DNA from: Paenibacillus sp. PAMC 26794
GTDB lineage: Bacteria > Bacillota > Bacilli > Paenibacillales > Paenibacillaceae
Direction: 5' to 3'
Assembly: GCF_000316035.1 (NCBI RefSeq)
Contig: NZ_ANHX01000080.1
Location: 1-64,000 of the forward strand
Length of the DNA stretch: 64,000 nucleotides
Every line of letters begins with the position of its first letter. Position 1 is the first letter of the stretch. A program made the position numbers and the translations under genes. The notes beneath the pieces are model-generated. The model ran no database searches and was not told the DNA's origin. It worked only from the letters and a program-made list of their open reading frames with translations. Positions 8,441 to 17,901 of the stretch are shown in pieces.

Positions 8441-8762
8441 TTTGAATTCCTTCCTCAATCAGATTTGCAACATTGCGCACAAAATCATTCCACTCTGTCG
8501 TCAGTGCCGTCATGTAGTCGCGACCTGTATCGGACAGTCGGTAATACTTGCGCGGCGGGCCTTCAGTTGATTCTTGCAGATAGGTGGTGCAGTAACCGTC
8601 ATTTACAAGCCGTCGAAGCAAGGGATACAGTGCACCTTCAGCAACTTCGATATGTTTGGAGACCGCCTGAGCCAGTTCGTAGCCATACCGATCCTGGCGG
8701 TTAATTAATACCAGGACGCACAGCTCCAATACTCCTTTTTTGAACTGGATGTTCACATTCAC
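8433..8762 (-). CDS. PadR-family transcriptional regulator
   Basis: A 109-residue winged-helix regulator with the full PadR signature: FKKGVLELCVLVLINRQDRYGYEL, then EGALYPLLRRLVNDGYCTTY and GPPRKYYRLSDTGR. It is the first gene of the operon and probably represses its own promoter at 8825-8853, where an 8-bp palindrome sits between -35 and -10. Aaggagg is found 11 bases before the ATG. Typical size and no odd features. Confidence 0.92.
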   Translation of the reverse strand: MNVNIQFKKGVLELCVLVLINRQDRYGYELAQAVSKHIEVAEGALYPLLRRLVNDGYCTTYLQESTEGPPRKYYRLSDTGRDYMTALTTEWNDFVRNVANLIEEGIQNE

Positions 8763-8824
8763 ACAGGTTCCTCCTTAGTAGCTTCATTTATCGCTAGTGT
8801 ATATTGTTCAGTAGTGGTGAAGTC

Positions 8825-8853
8825 ATCATAGCATCCAGTACTGTTTAATGCAA
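8825..8853 (-). promoter_or_regulatory. Sigma-A promoter with embedded PadR operator candidate
   Basis: Read on the minus strand: TTGCAT, 17-bp spacer, TATGAT. The palindrome cagtactg (8836-8843) lies in the spacer, where a bound repressor would block RNA polymerase. Confidence 0.65.
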
Positions 8854-8956
8854 GGTAGTGACTTTAAAATAGTTCCGTATCACGATTGATCGATAATAAG
8901 TTCGTTTAATACTGATGAGCAGCTGAAGCTGTCTGTTTGGCTATAATTCAGCATAC

Positions 8957-9004
8957 GCAAAAACCGGATCGGTTACTTCCGTCTGGAGGCGGATTCCGAT
9001 CCGG
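8957..9004 (-). terminator. Terminator of the FAD-Rieske gene
   Basis: On the minus strand, accggatcgga...taaccgatccggt forms a long stem followed by ttttt. Confidence 0.75.
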
Positions 9005-9058
9005 TCTGTGAGATGAACTTTTGTTTCTTTGGTTTACAGGTTAATCGCTAAATGTCGG

Positions 9059-10603
9059 TTATTCTTGTGCATCCAGAACTTTAAGGTCTTCCACAGCAGG
9101 GCCCTCAATGACATGGCCTGCATAATCGAAGCGGGAACCATGGCATGGGCAATCCCAAGAGCGCTCGCCCACGTTCCATTCGACTTCGCAACCCAGATGG
9201 GTGCAGGTGGTATCCACCAGAAACAGCTTGCCACTGGTGTCCTTGTAGGCGCCAGCACGTTTGCCATTATGACGAACGACGGCTCCTTCGTCATCACCAA
9301 TATCGCTAACCTTTTTGTGCACAATGCCTACTTTACCGGAGATTAATTCCTTGGCTACATTCATATTTTCCACAATAAAGTGCTTCATACCAGGATCGGC
9401 CTTGAATCTTGCCGGATCGAATATGGCAGCATGAGGGTTGTCACGTCCAGTGATGCGATCCGCAAGAAGATGTCCTGCCATCGTGCCAGTCGTCATCCCC
9501 CATTTGGCAAACCCGGTCGCCACATAGACTCGTTCATGTCTTCCGGTAATCGGTCCAATGTAAGGCACCTTGTCGATGGAGATCAGATCCTGCGCTGACC
9601 AGCGAAAAGGAATGTTGCGGATGCCAAATGTCTCCGCTGCGAACTGCTCCAGGCGTTCATAATGACCGAAGGTGCAGATACCTTGCCCGGTTTTATGATT
9701 TTCGCCGCCAAAGAGGATAAGTTCCTTACCATCATGTAAGACGGTACGCAAGGAGCGGTACGGTGTATCGTCCGAGATGTACATGCCACCCGCATAGGCT
9801 TTCTCCGGTTCGACTAATACAGCGTAGGATCGTTCGGCGTGTAATCGTGTGAAATAAAATCCGGGATCATAGACGGGAAAATGAGAAGCCACGACAATAT
9901 GTTCCGCTGTTACGGATGGGCCATCTCCATAGGTTCTGACATGCAGGGAAGCATCTTCCTCCACATCGGTTACAGTGGTGTGCTCATAGATGCGAACCCC
10001 TTGTTTCACAGCAGAATCGAGCAAGTAGTGCAGATAAGCCAGCGGATCAAAGCGTGCCTGACCCGGCATGCGAATGCCTGCTCTGGCTGGGACTGGAATA
10101 GGGAGGGGATCGACCCACTCACCAGGGATATTGAGTTTGCCATAGGCGGTCAGCTCGATCTCCAGTTTTTTAATGTTTTCCTCCGACTGAATATAGACGT
10201 AGGCATCTTCCTCTGCCCACTGGCAATCAATCTGTTTTTCCTGCACCAGATTACGCATCCATTTCGCGGCATCGGCATTGCCTTCATAATACATCTGGGC
10301 CTGTTCTTGTCCGAAGTGATGCATAATTTCATCAAATATGACGCCGTGCTGTGCAGATACCTTGGCCGTGGTATGTCCGGTCGTGCCATCCAATACTTTT
10401 CCAGCCTCTAGTACGACCACACGCATACCCGTCTGTGCCAGCAAATAGGCTGTAGTAATGCCGGCAATACCGGCACCAATAATCGCAACATCCGCGGTGA
10501 TATCTTCAGTCAGTTTAGGATAGGCGTCGAATTCATGCGTAGCACGCCACAGTGATTCGGGGACCGGGGGCAGACCCGTCTTGGGCTGCTGATTGTCGCT
10601 CAT
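9059..10603 (-). CDS. FAD-dependent oxidoreductase fused to a Rieske [2Fe-2S] domain
   Basis: A 514-residue two-domain protein. Residues 35-400 are a DAO/glycine-oxidase-like flavoprotein with the dinucleotide motif IIGAGIAGITTAYLLA. The C-terminal 80 residues are a Rieske domain with CTHLGCEVEWN and CPCHGSRFD supplying Cys-His and Cys-His cluster ligands. Fusion of an amine-oxidase-type domain to a terminal Rieske cluster is a recurring architecture in Bacilli, but its substrate and electron acceptor are not known. No signal peptide is visible. The ATG at 10603 follows aaggagg. It is transcribed alone. Confidence 0.88.
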   Translation of the reverse strand: MSDNQQPKTGLPPVPESLWRATHEFDAYPKLTEDITADVAIIGAGIAGITTAYLLAQTGMRVVVLEAGKVLDGTTGHTTAKVSAQHGVIFDEIMHHFGQEQAQMYYEGNADAAKWMRNLVQEKQIDCQWAEEDAYVYIQSEENIKKLEIELTAYGKLNIPGEWVDPLPIPVPARAGIRMPGQARFDPLAYLHYLLDSAVKQGVRIYEHTTVTDVEEDASLHVRTYGDGPSVTAEHIVVASHFPVYDPGFYFTRLHAERSYAVLVEPEKAYAGGMYISDDTPYRSLRTVLHDGKELILFGGENHKTGQGICTFGHYERLEQFAAETFGIRNIPFRWSAQDLISIDKVPYIGPITGRHERVYVATGFAKWGMTTGTMAGHLLADRITGRDNPHAAIFDPARFKADPGMKHFIVENMNVAKELISGKVGIVHKKVSDIGDDEGAVVRHNGKRAGAYKDTSGKLFLVDTTCTHLGCEVEWNVGERSWDCPCHGSRFDYAGHVIEGPAVEDLKVLDAQE

Positions 10604-10797
10604 TTTTTTTCCTCCTTGATTATCTTCAATCTATCGAATGGGATGTTGTTCAGCGCACATTTTTGTACTCTTATTCATGATTGCCAGACTATGCCAGGAA
10701 AAAACGGTGTTATTCAGATTTTGCAGAGAGGATGTTCACAATTTCCTGCGCAGAACCTCTGTTTTTTTTGTTAAACATGCTATATGATAAGATTACC

Positions 10798-10845
10798 GAA
10801 ACCGTTTTAGGTTTTGAAAAGGAGATCGAGTTTTACAGCTGTAAA
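10798..10845. promoter_or_regulatory. Two candidate operators upstream of the GH3 gene
   Basis: Within the 369-bp gap 10604-10972, gaaaccgttttagg (10798-10811) resembles a CcpA/LacI-family operator but departs from the cre consensus at the outer bases. tttacagctgtaaa (10832-10845) is a perfect 14-bp palindrome. A TATGAT box at 10783-10788 is a possible -10. Sugar-responsive repression would fit a glycosidase. No gene was seen in the rest of this gap. Confidence 0.45.
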
Positions 10846-10972
10846 TGCTTATTTTAGAAGGATTAATACATCTATTGGAAGAAAGAAATCAACCGAATTT
10901 GTATCCGTTTTTTTCTGATAAATGTATTCGCTATCATTTTAATTAACTACCGATAACCAAAGGAGATTCCAT

Positions 10973-13795
10973 ATGACGACCAACCAAACGAAATATCCGT
11001 TTCAAGATACAGCACTAGAGTTAGACACCCGTGTAAAGGATCTTGTATCCCGCCTGACTGAGGATGAAAAAATTGAATCCATGCTGCAATATCAGCCGGC
11101 AGTAGAACGCTTGGGTGTGCCTGCATACAAACACGGTACAGAAGCGGCCCATGGCTTGGCCTGGCTTGGAGAAGCAACATCTTTCCCACAACCGGTGGGG
11201 CTAGCATGCACATGGGATGCGGATCTGATGAAGGAGATTGGCTCCGTGCTCGGAGACGAGGCACGTGTATTTTATAAACGCAATCCGGCAGTGAACGGTC
11301 TTACGCTGTGGGCACCTACAGTGGATATGGAACGTGACCCGCGCTGGGGACGGAATGAAGAGGCGTATGGTGAAGATCCGGAACTGACAGCCGAGCTGAC
11401 GACAGCATTGGTCAAAGGAATTCAGGGCGACCATCCGAAGTATTACAAAGCGGTCGCTACCTTGAAGCATTTTCTTGCGAATAATAACGAAGTTGATCGT
11501 GGAAGCGGTTCGTCCAGCATTGATCCGCGCAACATGCGTGAATATTATCTGAAGGCGTTCGAGAAGCCATTTAAAGAAGGCGGCGCACAGTCCATGATGA
11601 CGGCGTACAACTCCATTAATGGTACGCCAGCATTGTTGCATCCTTTTGTGAACGAGATTGTCAAAGGCGAATGGGGAATGGATGGTTTCATTGTCAGTGA
11701 TGCAGGTGACGTAATGGGTATCAAGAACGATCATAAATACTATGAATCTCACACACCAGGTACGGTAGAATCCGTGAAGGCAGGAATTGATAGCATCACG
11801 GATGATGCTGAGCTGTCCAAACAGGCACTGCGTGAAGGATTGGAACAAGGTACACTCACGATGGATGACATCGACAAAGCGTTGTTTAATACGTTCCGTG
11901 TGCGTTTCCGTCTGGGTGAATTCGATCCGGAAGAAGGCAACCCGTACGCTGCTATTGGTGAAGAGTCCATGATGACGGAGAAATCAAAAGAACTGTCGCT
12001 CAGAGCTGCTAGAGAACAAGTGGTATTGCTCAAAAACGACAAAGGCACACTGCCGCTGGACAAAACCAAAGCAAGTAAAGTGGCTGTGATTGGTCAATTG
12101 GGCGGAACGGTCTATCGTGACTGGTATGCAGGCACCATGCCGTATAACGTATCCCCGCTTGAAGCAATCCGTGGCAAAGTAGGCAACGACAAAGTGACGT
12201 TCAAGGATGGAAATGATCGAATTACGTTAACTTCCGTAGCCAATGGGAAGAAGATTGGACTGGCGGATGGTGAGAAATCACCTGTCATTGCTTCGGGAGA
12301 AGCGGAGACGTTCATGGTTTCCGACTGGGGCTTCGGAAGTTATACCTTGCAGGCGGAAAGCAACGGCAAATATCTGACAACAGATGAAGAGACCGTAACG
12401 GCTTCCGCAGATGAAGTGTATGGTTGGTTCGTGAAGGAAGTATTCCACCTGTTGCCACAGCAGGATGGTAGTGTAGGTCTGACCACATGGAATGGCAAAA
12501 CGGTGACTGCACCTAATGGCGGAAACGATGCATTCGCGGTGTCCGAAGAACTGAAGACCTTTGGTGCGACAGAGACATTAAAGCAGGATGTGGTTGTGAA
12601 TGGACTGGAGGAAGCGGTAGCAGCTGCCAAAATTGCAGAAACGGCAATTGTTTTTGTCGGTAACAATCCGCTTATCAATGGTAAAGAAGAGGTTGACCGT
12701 CCAAGTCTGGATCTGGCCGAATCCCAGCAACGTCTGGTTGAGGCGGTCTATGCCGCGAACCCGAACACGATAGTTGTCATCGTGGGTAGTTATCCATTCA
12801 CATCCAATTGGGTTCAGGAGAACATCCCGGCGGTATTGTATACTTCACACGCAGGACAGGAACTGGGTAACGCAGTAGCTGACGTATTGTATGGCGAATA
12901 CGCGCCTGCTGGCCGTCTGAACATGACATGGGTGCAATCAGCAGATCAACTGACCGACATCAAGGATTACGATATCATTCAATCCGGTCGTACGTATCAA
13001 TATTTTGAAGGCAATGTATTGTATCCGTTTGGACATGGTCTGACGTATGCAACGTTTAAATACAGCAATTTGGAACTTAGCCCAGCTCAAGTGGGTACAG
13101 AGGGCAACGTTACGGTAACTGTAGATGTAACCAATACGGGTTCAATCGCCAGTGACGAGGTTGTACAGTTGTACGTTCGTGCAGGCAAATCCCGGGTGAA
13201 ACGTCCACTCAAAACGTTAAAAGGATTCCGTCGTCTTCATATCGAAGCGGGAGGTACAGCGAAAGTCAGCTTCACCTTGCCTGTTCTGGAACTGGCAATC
13301 TGGGATGTAACTCGTGATCGTTATGTCGTGGAAAGTGGAACATACTCCATTATGGTTGCCAAGTCATCCTCTGATGTTCAGCTGGTTGCAGACCTGACGG
13401 TAGAAGGAGAGACAATCCCTGCTCGTAATCTGGGTGTGGCTACTCGTGCCGAGAATTATGACGCTTACCTGGGTGTTGACCTGGATGAGAGCAAAGAGGG
13501 TGGAAGTGCTGTCCGTGTAGTTGGAGAGCAAGGATGGATTGCTTTCAAGGATGCCGATCTGGGTAGTGGGGCAGCAGCAATTGAAGCTCGTGTATCCGCA
13601 GAACAAGCAGGCGCTGTATTGGAAGTTCGACTCGGTTCACCAGACGGTACGCCCGCAGGACGTGTGGAACTGGCACAAGGTGAAGCCCAGCAGTGGTCTA
13701 CCGTGAAGGCGGAACTCACAGGTGCATCAGGTGCACAAGATGTATACATTGTGCTGTCCGCAGGTGTACGTATCAGTCACTTCGAGATTCGTTAA
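10973..13795 (+). CDS. GH3 family beta-glycosidase with beta-trefoil-like insert and CBM6-like tail
   Basis: A 940-residue intracellular glycoside hydrolase family 3 enzyme; no signal peptide. The N-terminal barrel carries WAPTVDMERDPRWGRNEEAYGED, the KHF motif, and the nucleophile in IVSDAGD (D243). The GH3 C-terminal domain is interrupted at about 415-530 by a segment (SYTLQAESNGKYLTTDEE and on) that looks like a fascin/ricin-like beta-trefoil, in the place where other GH3 enzymes carry PA14. A fibronectin type III-like domain follows (about 690-765). The last ~115 residues look like a CBM6-type jelly roll (GWIAFKDADLG...). Probably beta-glucosidase or beta-xylosidase; specificity cannot be read. 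The ATG has aaaggag upstream. Confidence 0.85.
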   Translation: MTTNQTKYPFQDTALELDTRVKDLVSRLTEDEKIESMLQYQPAVERLGVPAYKHGTEAAHGLAWLGEATSFPQPVGLACTWDADLMKEIGSVLGDEARVFYKRNPAVNGLTLWAPTVDMERDPRWGRNEEAYGEDPELTAELTTALVKGIQGDHPKYYKAVATLKHFLANNNEVDRGSGSSSIDPRNMREYYLKAFEKPFKEGGAQSMMTAYNSINGTPALLHPFVNEIVKGEWGMDGFIVSDAGDVMGIKNDHKYYESHTPGTVESVKAGIDSITDDAELSKQALREGLEQGTLTMDDIDKALFNTFRVRFRLGEFDPEEGNPYAAIGEESMMTEKSKELSLRAAREQVVLLKNDKGTLPLDKTKASKVAVIGQLGGTVYRDWYAGTMPYNVSPLEAIRGKVGNDKVTFKDGNDRITLTSVANGKKIGLADGEKSPVIASGEAETFMVSDWGFGSYTLQAESNGKYLTTDEETVTASADEVYGWFVKEVFHLLPQQDGSVGLTTWNGKTVTAPNGGNDAFAVSEELKTFGATETLKQDVVVNGLEEAVAAAKIAETAIVFVGNNPLINGKEEVDRPSLDLAESQQRLVEAVYAANPNTIVVIVGSYPFTSNWVQENIPAVLYTSHAGQELGNAVADVLYGEYAPAGRLNMTWVQSADQLTDIKDYDIIQSGRTYQYFEGNVLYPFGHGLTYATFKYSNLELSPAQVGTEGNVTVTVDVTNTGSIASDEVVQLYVRAGKSRVKRPLKTLKGFRRLHIEAGGTAKVSFTLPVLELAIWDVTRDRYVVESGTYSIMVAKSSSDVQLVADLTVEGETIPARNLGVATRAENYDAYLGVDLDESKEGGSAVRVVGEQGWIAFKDADLGSGAAAIEARVSAEQAGAVLEVRLGSPDGTPAGRVELAQGEAQQWSTVKAELTGASGAQDVYIVLSAGVRISHFEIR

Positions 13796-13810
13796 GTCAA
13801 ATAGCTCATG

Positions 13811-13842
13811 AAAAAGCCTCCGAACTCATTCGGAGGCTTTTG
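13811..13842 (+). terminator. Terminator of the GH3 gene
   Basis: aaaaagcctccgaa pairs with ttcggaggctttt and ends in a T-rich run. It can serve both strands, since the chemoreceptor gene converges on it. Confidence 0.85.
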
Positions 13843-13854
13843 TTTGTTGTTTGC

Positions 13855-13922
13855 TATCAAACGCATTTTTTATTTTCTATCAAACGTATTTTTATTTTCC
13901 GTCAAACGTAATCATTTTTTGC
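13855..13922. repeat. Three 23-bp tandem units at the 3' end of the chemoreceptor gene
   Basis: Units at 13855-13877, 13878-13900 and about 13901-13922 share the tcaaacg core followed by a T/A-rich run. The third unit encodes the last codons of the chemoreceptor (ITFDGK). The other two look like duplications of that 3' end, including its stop codon. Confidence 0.5.
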
Positions 13923-14731
13923 ACAAATTGCTTCAATTGTTTGTTGGTTTCATTCAGCTGCTCAATTGTGCTCATAAAATTGTTTACGAGCTCAGCCTGC
14001 TCTTGGGAGCTTGCAGTGATCTCACCAAGTTCATTCTCCATGCCTTGAATGGATTGCCGTACCGAGAGAAGAGAATCTTCAATACGGGCCGTTGCTTCCT
14101 TGGTATCCACAGACAGTTTGCGAATTTCTTTGGCAACAACGCCAAAACCTGCACCTGCTTCCCCTACACGAGCAGCTTCAATGGCTGCATTCAAGCCGAG
14201 CAGATTGGTTTGTTCGGAGATTTCACGAATGAAACTGGCGACCTGAGTTACATTTCCTGATTTCTGTACGGCTTGTTTGGAGTTGTTCCGGATCTCTTCG
14301 GTTGTGGCACTGAGTTCCTCGGAGTGTGCAGCTACATGCTGTACACTGTCAATTAACTGGTTAGTCAGATTTTCGGTAGCATCCATGAGCTGTTGCAGCT
14401 GATCCTGGTCATCCATACTGTAGAGCAAGTTAAACAGGGCGATGACTTCACCTTGTTCATTTTTAATGGGGATAAAAGCTACGTCAAACGGAACACCGAA
14501 TAAATCTTTAGGGTAGTGATCGAATCGCTTGACTGTACCGCCGTTGAGATCAGCAAAATTTCGATTTACATCCAATAGAGGGTCGCCGGGTTGATAATTC
14601 AGTTGCTTTAACGATTCCCCTGCTGAGAAATATAAGAATTTTTCATGATCAATAACGGAGAGGGTTACATCCTGACGAATCGTATCTCGAAAGAAAGGCA
14701 TACATGTAATTAATGCTTGAACAATATCCAT
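13892..14731 (-). CDS. Soluble methyl-accepting chemotaxis-type signalling protein (YfmS-like)
   Basis: A 279-residue protein without membrane segments. The N-terminal ~125 residues are a small sensory domain ([15 protein letters not shown], then [29 protein letters not shown]-like). The C-terminal part is a short coiled-coil signalling domain with the hairpin tip [32 protein letters not shown]. Size and layout match soluble chemoreceptors such as Bacillus YfmS, which act on cytoplasmic CheA arrays. The start could be the ATG at 14743, but gggagga would then touch it; 14731 is preferred. Its 3' end is part of a tandem duplication. Confidence 0.85.
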   Translation of the reverse strand: MDIVQALITCMPFFRDTIRQDVTLSVIDHEKFLYFSAGESLKQLNYQPGDPLLDVNRNFADLNGGTVKRFDHYPKDLFGVPFDVAFIPIKNEQGEVIALFNLLYSMDDQDQLQQLMDATENLTNQLIDSVQHVAAHSEELSATTEEIRNNSKQAVQKSGNVTQVASFIREISEQTNLLGLNAAIEAARVGEAGAGFGVVAKEIRKLSVDTKEATARIEDSLLSVRQSIQGMENELGEITASSQEQAELVNNFMSTIEQLNETNKQLKQFVQKMITFDGK

Positions 14732-14884
14732 ATAAAAGATCATTCCTCCCTAGTTACCTGATGTAAACAGTTAAATTTTAAATGCTAAATTACTAACTAC
14801 TTATATAATATATCGTCATGCAATAGAGAAGAGAATAGAGAGAATGGATAAAACTTATTTCTTTAAAGAAGGCGGTTATACGCC

Positions 14885-14920
14885 AAAAAGACACGAGTCC
14901 TCTGGGGGGACCCGTGTCTT
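14885..14920 (-). terminator. Terminator of nrdDG
   Basis: aaaaagacacgagtcc (14885-14900) pairs with ggacccgtgtctt (14908-14920). On the minus strand it ends in ctttttgg. Confidence 0.8.
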
Positions 14921-14951
14921 GCTAATTAGTGATGGGGGATAAAATTAATGT

Positions 14952-15461
14952 TTACAGCATACTGAGCTGTATCGTAACGACCTTTTGAGTGTCTAGTGTT
15001 GCACTGACATCAATCAAACGTTGATTCCGACTGCCGCGGAAGGGCAGGGAGATATCACGCTCTGCTTCAACGTATCGCCCGTCGATAATGACATCGCACA
15101 AGCGGGCAAGCTCCGCTCTCGCAGGGTCGGTGACCAGCTCTTCATATTCGAATCCCGTGTAGGCCCATACCGTCAGATCAGGACGTGCAGCACGGAGCTG
15201 CTGAACCCAAGACGTACATTCTGCTGCCGAGAAAAAGGGATCACCACCACATAACGTAATGCCATCCAGCAACGGATGGGTCGTCACTTCATGCAGAATC
15301 TGCTGCTGCCGCTCCTCTGTAAAGGGCTCACCCGCTCGAAAGCTCCATGAATCCGGACTGAAGCAGCCCGGACAGGCGTGTCGACATCCGCTGATGAACA
15401 ACACGGCACGCAAGCCTGTCCCTTCATTTATCGATTCCGGGATGTAACCATATAGATTCAC
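14952..15461 (-). CDS. nrdG: Anaerobic ribonucleoside-triphosphate reductase activating protein
   Basis: A 169-residue radical SAM enzyme. The [4Fe-4S] ligands are in CRHACPGC (C26, C30, C33), followed by the glycine-rich SAM segment LCGGDPFF. It uses SAM to create the glycyl radical on NrdD. Its start overlaps the stop of nrdD by four bases (ATGA), the usual coupled arrangement. Length is normal for the family. A strong terminator follows the gene. Confidence 0.95.
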   Translation of the reverse strand: MNLYGYIPESINEGTGLRAVLFISGCRHACPGCFSPDSWSFRAGEPFTEERQQQILHEVTTHPLLDGITLCGGDPFFSAAECTSWVQQLRAARPDLTVWAYTGFEYEELVTDPARAELARLCDVIIDGRYVEAERDISLPFRGSRNQRLIDVSATLDTQKVVTIQLSML

Positions 15462-17419
15462 CGGTGTTTCACCCGATCCCGCACTTCGGCCTGCTTCGCA
15501 GCATTGAAGCGTACTTTGTAATCTCCGGTCAGATAGCCGGTTACGCGGCGTAACCGCTGGAAGTGTACATGGTTCTCGTGGGCTTCACAGCCTGGGCAGA
15601 CATCCCCGATGACGCCTTCATAACCACATGCAGGGCAGCGATCAATCGGATGATTAATCGAGAAATAACCGATATCCTGCGCCAGTGCATACTGCACAAT
15701 TCGCAGGAAAGCTGCGGTGTTGGCTCGAACGTTCCCATCGAGCTCCACATAGGATATTGCTCCTGCGTTACATAACGTGTGGAACGGGGCCTCCAGTTCA
15801 ATCTTCCGATAAGCTGGAAGGGTATGATAGACCGGAATATGGAATGAGTTCGTATAATACTCCCGATCATTAACTCCAGCAATGAGGCCGTATCGCTCTC
15901 TGTCAATCTTCGTGAATTTGCCCGACAACCCTTCAGCAGGTGTGGCAAACAGTGTGATATTCAAGTTATGCTGCTCGCTCATCCGATCACAGAACTCTCT
16001 CATGTTCCGAATTATGTTGAGCGCTTCGCGATGCACATGGGGGTCCTGCCCATGATGGCGCCCATACAGAGCTGTCATACATTCTGCGAGACCGATAAAA
16101 CCAAGAGATAACGTTCCGTGCTTTAATAGATCGGCAACGGGCTCGTTCGGGCCAAGCTGTTCTCCACCTTCCCATACACCCTCCCGCATCATGAAGTCCG
16201 ATGCCTTGGCAGGCTGTGCTCTCTGAATTCGGTAGCGATGCAGCAAACCGGAAGCGGCATTATGCATAACCGATTCCAAAGCAGTATAGAATCCGGCCCG
16301 GTCAGCGACAGCTCTGGCACCTTGGCAGATGCCATACCGGATGCCCAGCTTGACAAGGTTAATGGTGTTGAAGGACAGATTACCTTTACCACTTTGACGA
16401 TTGCGACCAAACCGGTCAGCCAGTGTACGTGTGCGGCATCCCATAGTTGCGATGATCGTATCCGGATCTTCCGGATGATAGAAAGGCAGATTGAAAGAGG
16501 CATCCACATTGACAAAGTTAGGATACATCCGCCGGGATGAACAGGTGACTGCGAGCCGGAACAAATCATAGTTCGGCTCTCCTTGAGCCTGATTGATCCC
16601 CTGTTTACATTGGAAAATATGTTGAGGGAACACGGGAGTCTCCCCGTTGCCCAGGCCACGAATGGTTGCTTCCAGCAACGAGCGTGATACCAACCGACCT
16701 TCCGCTGATGTACATAATCCATAGTTCAGTGAAGTAAATGGAATCTGACCCCCTGCCCGGCTGCTCATCGTATTCAGGTTATGAATCAGTGATTCAGCAG
16801 CTTGTCCTGTCTCCAATTCAGTCTCTTCATAGGCGAAGGCATATGCCCGCGGACATTGATTCTTCGCTTCGATGCTATCCAGATGAAGCTGTTCATCCCC
16901 GATCAGAACATTTTCACCAAAGAGCCGTTGCCCTTTGCGGTAATGTTTGCGGAACGATCGCTGTACATAAGGGGCCAAATCCCAGTCAATCTTATTGGCC
17001 GATACACCGCCATATTGACTGTTCTGCTGGGATTGGAAGATGATCGCAACCAAGGCCATTGCAGACATGATCGTCTGAGGTGTGCGAACCGATCCGTTGC
17101 CTGTATTGAAACCCGCAGCAAGGAGACGGTCAAACGGGATAAAGATGCAGTTGGTCGTTCCGAGTGCATACTGATCCAGATCGTGTACATACAGATCCCC
17201 GTTCTCCACAGCTTGGGCAAGCTCTTCCGGCAACACATGACGCAGAGCATGCCACTTGGCTGTCTCCGAACCGAGCCTGCTCATCTTACCGCTGAAGGAG
17301 TCCCCGTTCAGATTCGCATTTTCTCTCAGCGTATCGGCGTCTTCTGCGCCAATAATTCGTCTTCCCAGGTCGGATAATAGATCGGATGCCGGTGGAGTGG
17401 CATACTCAAGCATATTCAT
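15458..17419 (-). CDS. nrdD: Anaerobic ribonucleoside-triphosphate reductase, class III
   Basis: A 653-residue class III reductase that makes dNTPs without oxygen. It shows the NrdD core (VHDLDQYALGTTNCIFIPFD; GLAECMTALYGRHH), a C-terminal zinc site CPACGYEGVIGDVCPGC, and the glycyl-radical loop RRVTGYLTGDY. Aggagg stands before the ATG. The upstream region (17470-17537) carries an FNR-type site and two NrdR-type boxes, so expression is probably raised without oxygen and tuned by dNTP/ATP balance through NrdR. No ATP-cone domain is evident at the N-terminus, since the protein starts close to the catalytic core. Confidence 0.95.
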   Translation of the reverse strand: MNMLEYATPPASDLLSDLGRRIIGAEDADTLRENANLNGDSFSGKMSRLGSETAKWHALRHVLPEELAQAVENGDLYVHDLDQYALGTTNCIFIPFDRLLAAGFNTGNGSVRTPQTIMSAMALVAIIFQSQQNSQYGGVSANKIDWDLAPYVQRSFRKHYRKGQRLFGENVLIGDEQLHLDSIEAKNQCPRAYAFAYEETELETGQAAESLIHNLNTMSSRAGGQIPFTSLNYGLCTSAEGRLVSRSLLEATIRGLGNGETPVFPQHIFQCKQGINQAQGEPNYDLFRLAVTCSSRRMYPNFVNVDASFNLPFYHPEDPDTIIATMGCRTRTLADRFGRNRQSGKGNLSFNTINLVKLGIRYGICQGARAVADRAGFYTALESVMHNAASGLLHRYRIQRAQPAKASDFMMREGVWEGGEQLGPNEPVADLLKHGTLSLGFIGLAECMTALYGRHHGQDPHVHREALNIIRNMREFCDRMSEQHNLNITLFATPAEGLSGKFTKIDRERYGLIAGVNDREYYTNSFHIPVYHTLPAYRKIELEAPFHTLCNAGAISYVELDGNVRANTAAFLRIVQYALAQDIGYFSINHPIDRCPACGYEGVIGDVCPGCEAHENHVHFQRLRRVTGYLTGDYKVRFNAAKQAEVRDRVKHR

Positions 17420-17469
17420 GTAAGGTTCCTCCTAAAATGATTTTGGGTATCATTCAATTCACGTTAAAT

Positions 17470-17537
17470 ACTATATGTAGATTCATATTATCCATTTATA
17501 AACTATATGTGGTTTTTTGGGTGTGATAATGATCACA
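17470..17537 (-). promoter_or_regulatory. nrdDG control region: FNR-like site, -10, two NrdR-like boxes
   Basis: TGTGA-taatga-TCACA at 17522-17537 is a perfect FNR/CRP-type palindrome. On the minus strand TATAAA occupies 17500-17495; if this is the -10, the start is at about 17488 and the palindrome is centred exactly at -41.5, the class II activation position. acatatagt occurs at 17510-17502 and again at 17478-17470, spaced 32 bp (three helical turns), as expected of paired NrdR boxes. They flank the -10. Confidence 0.75.
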
Positions 17538-17608
17538 CAACTTACTGGACCAAGTGGACTTTCCTTTAATTGCTGCGGATAAAGGTTTCCAAAGTCTGAG
17601 TAGAAGCG

Positions 17609-17637
17609 TATAATTTCTAGTTATCCTGCAAGGATAA
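17609..17637 (+). promoter_or_regulatory. Possible promoter and 17-bp palindrome upstream of the hybrid kinase
   Basis: tataat at 17609-17614 is followed by ttatcct-gca-aggataa (17621-17637), a perfect 7-3-7 inverted repeat at the expected transcription start. It lies about 265 bp before the kinase gene. The rest of the gap to 17901 contains no convincing gene. Confidence 0.35.
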
Positions 17638-17901
17638 TATTCGAAGTTGGGCAAGATGGACTTTAATCCATCTGAAAAGGCGATTAGCAAACCATTTTCG
17701 GTTGTTAAACCATCAACTCAAGACCTGCTTTTGTCCGAAAACGGGCTATCGGCAGGGAGTATGATTCTCTTTTACTTCTACGGTGTTAATCATATAAGTA
17801 TAGATTGTGACAGCTATTCGGATTCTTGATGAACCCTTGTACGTGATTAAACATTCTGATATACAGATTTGAAAGTGCAGCTAAGACAAAAGGGGTGGAT
17901 C

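Noticed and set aside
13855-13922. CRISPR-like array
   Set aside because: Units are directly adjacent with no spacers, and no cas genes are present.
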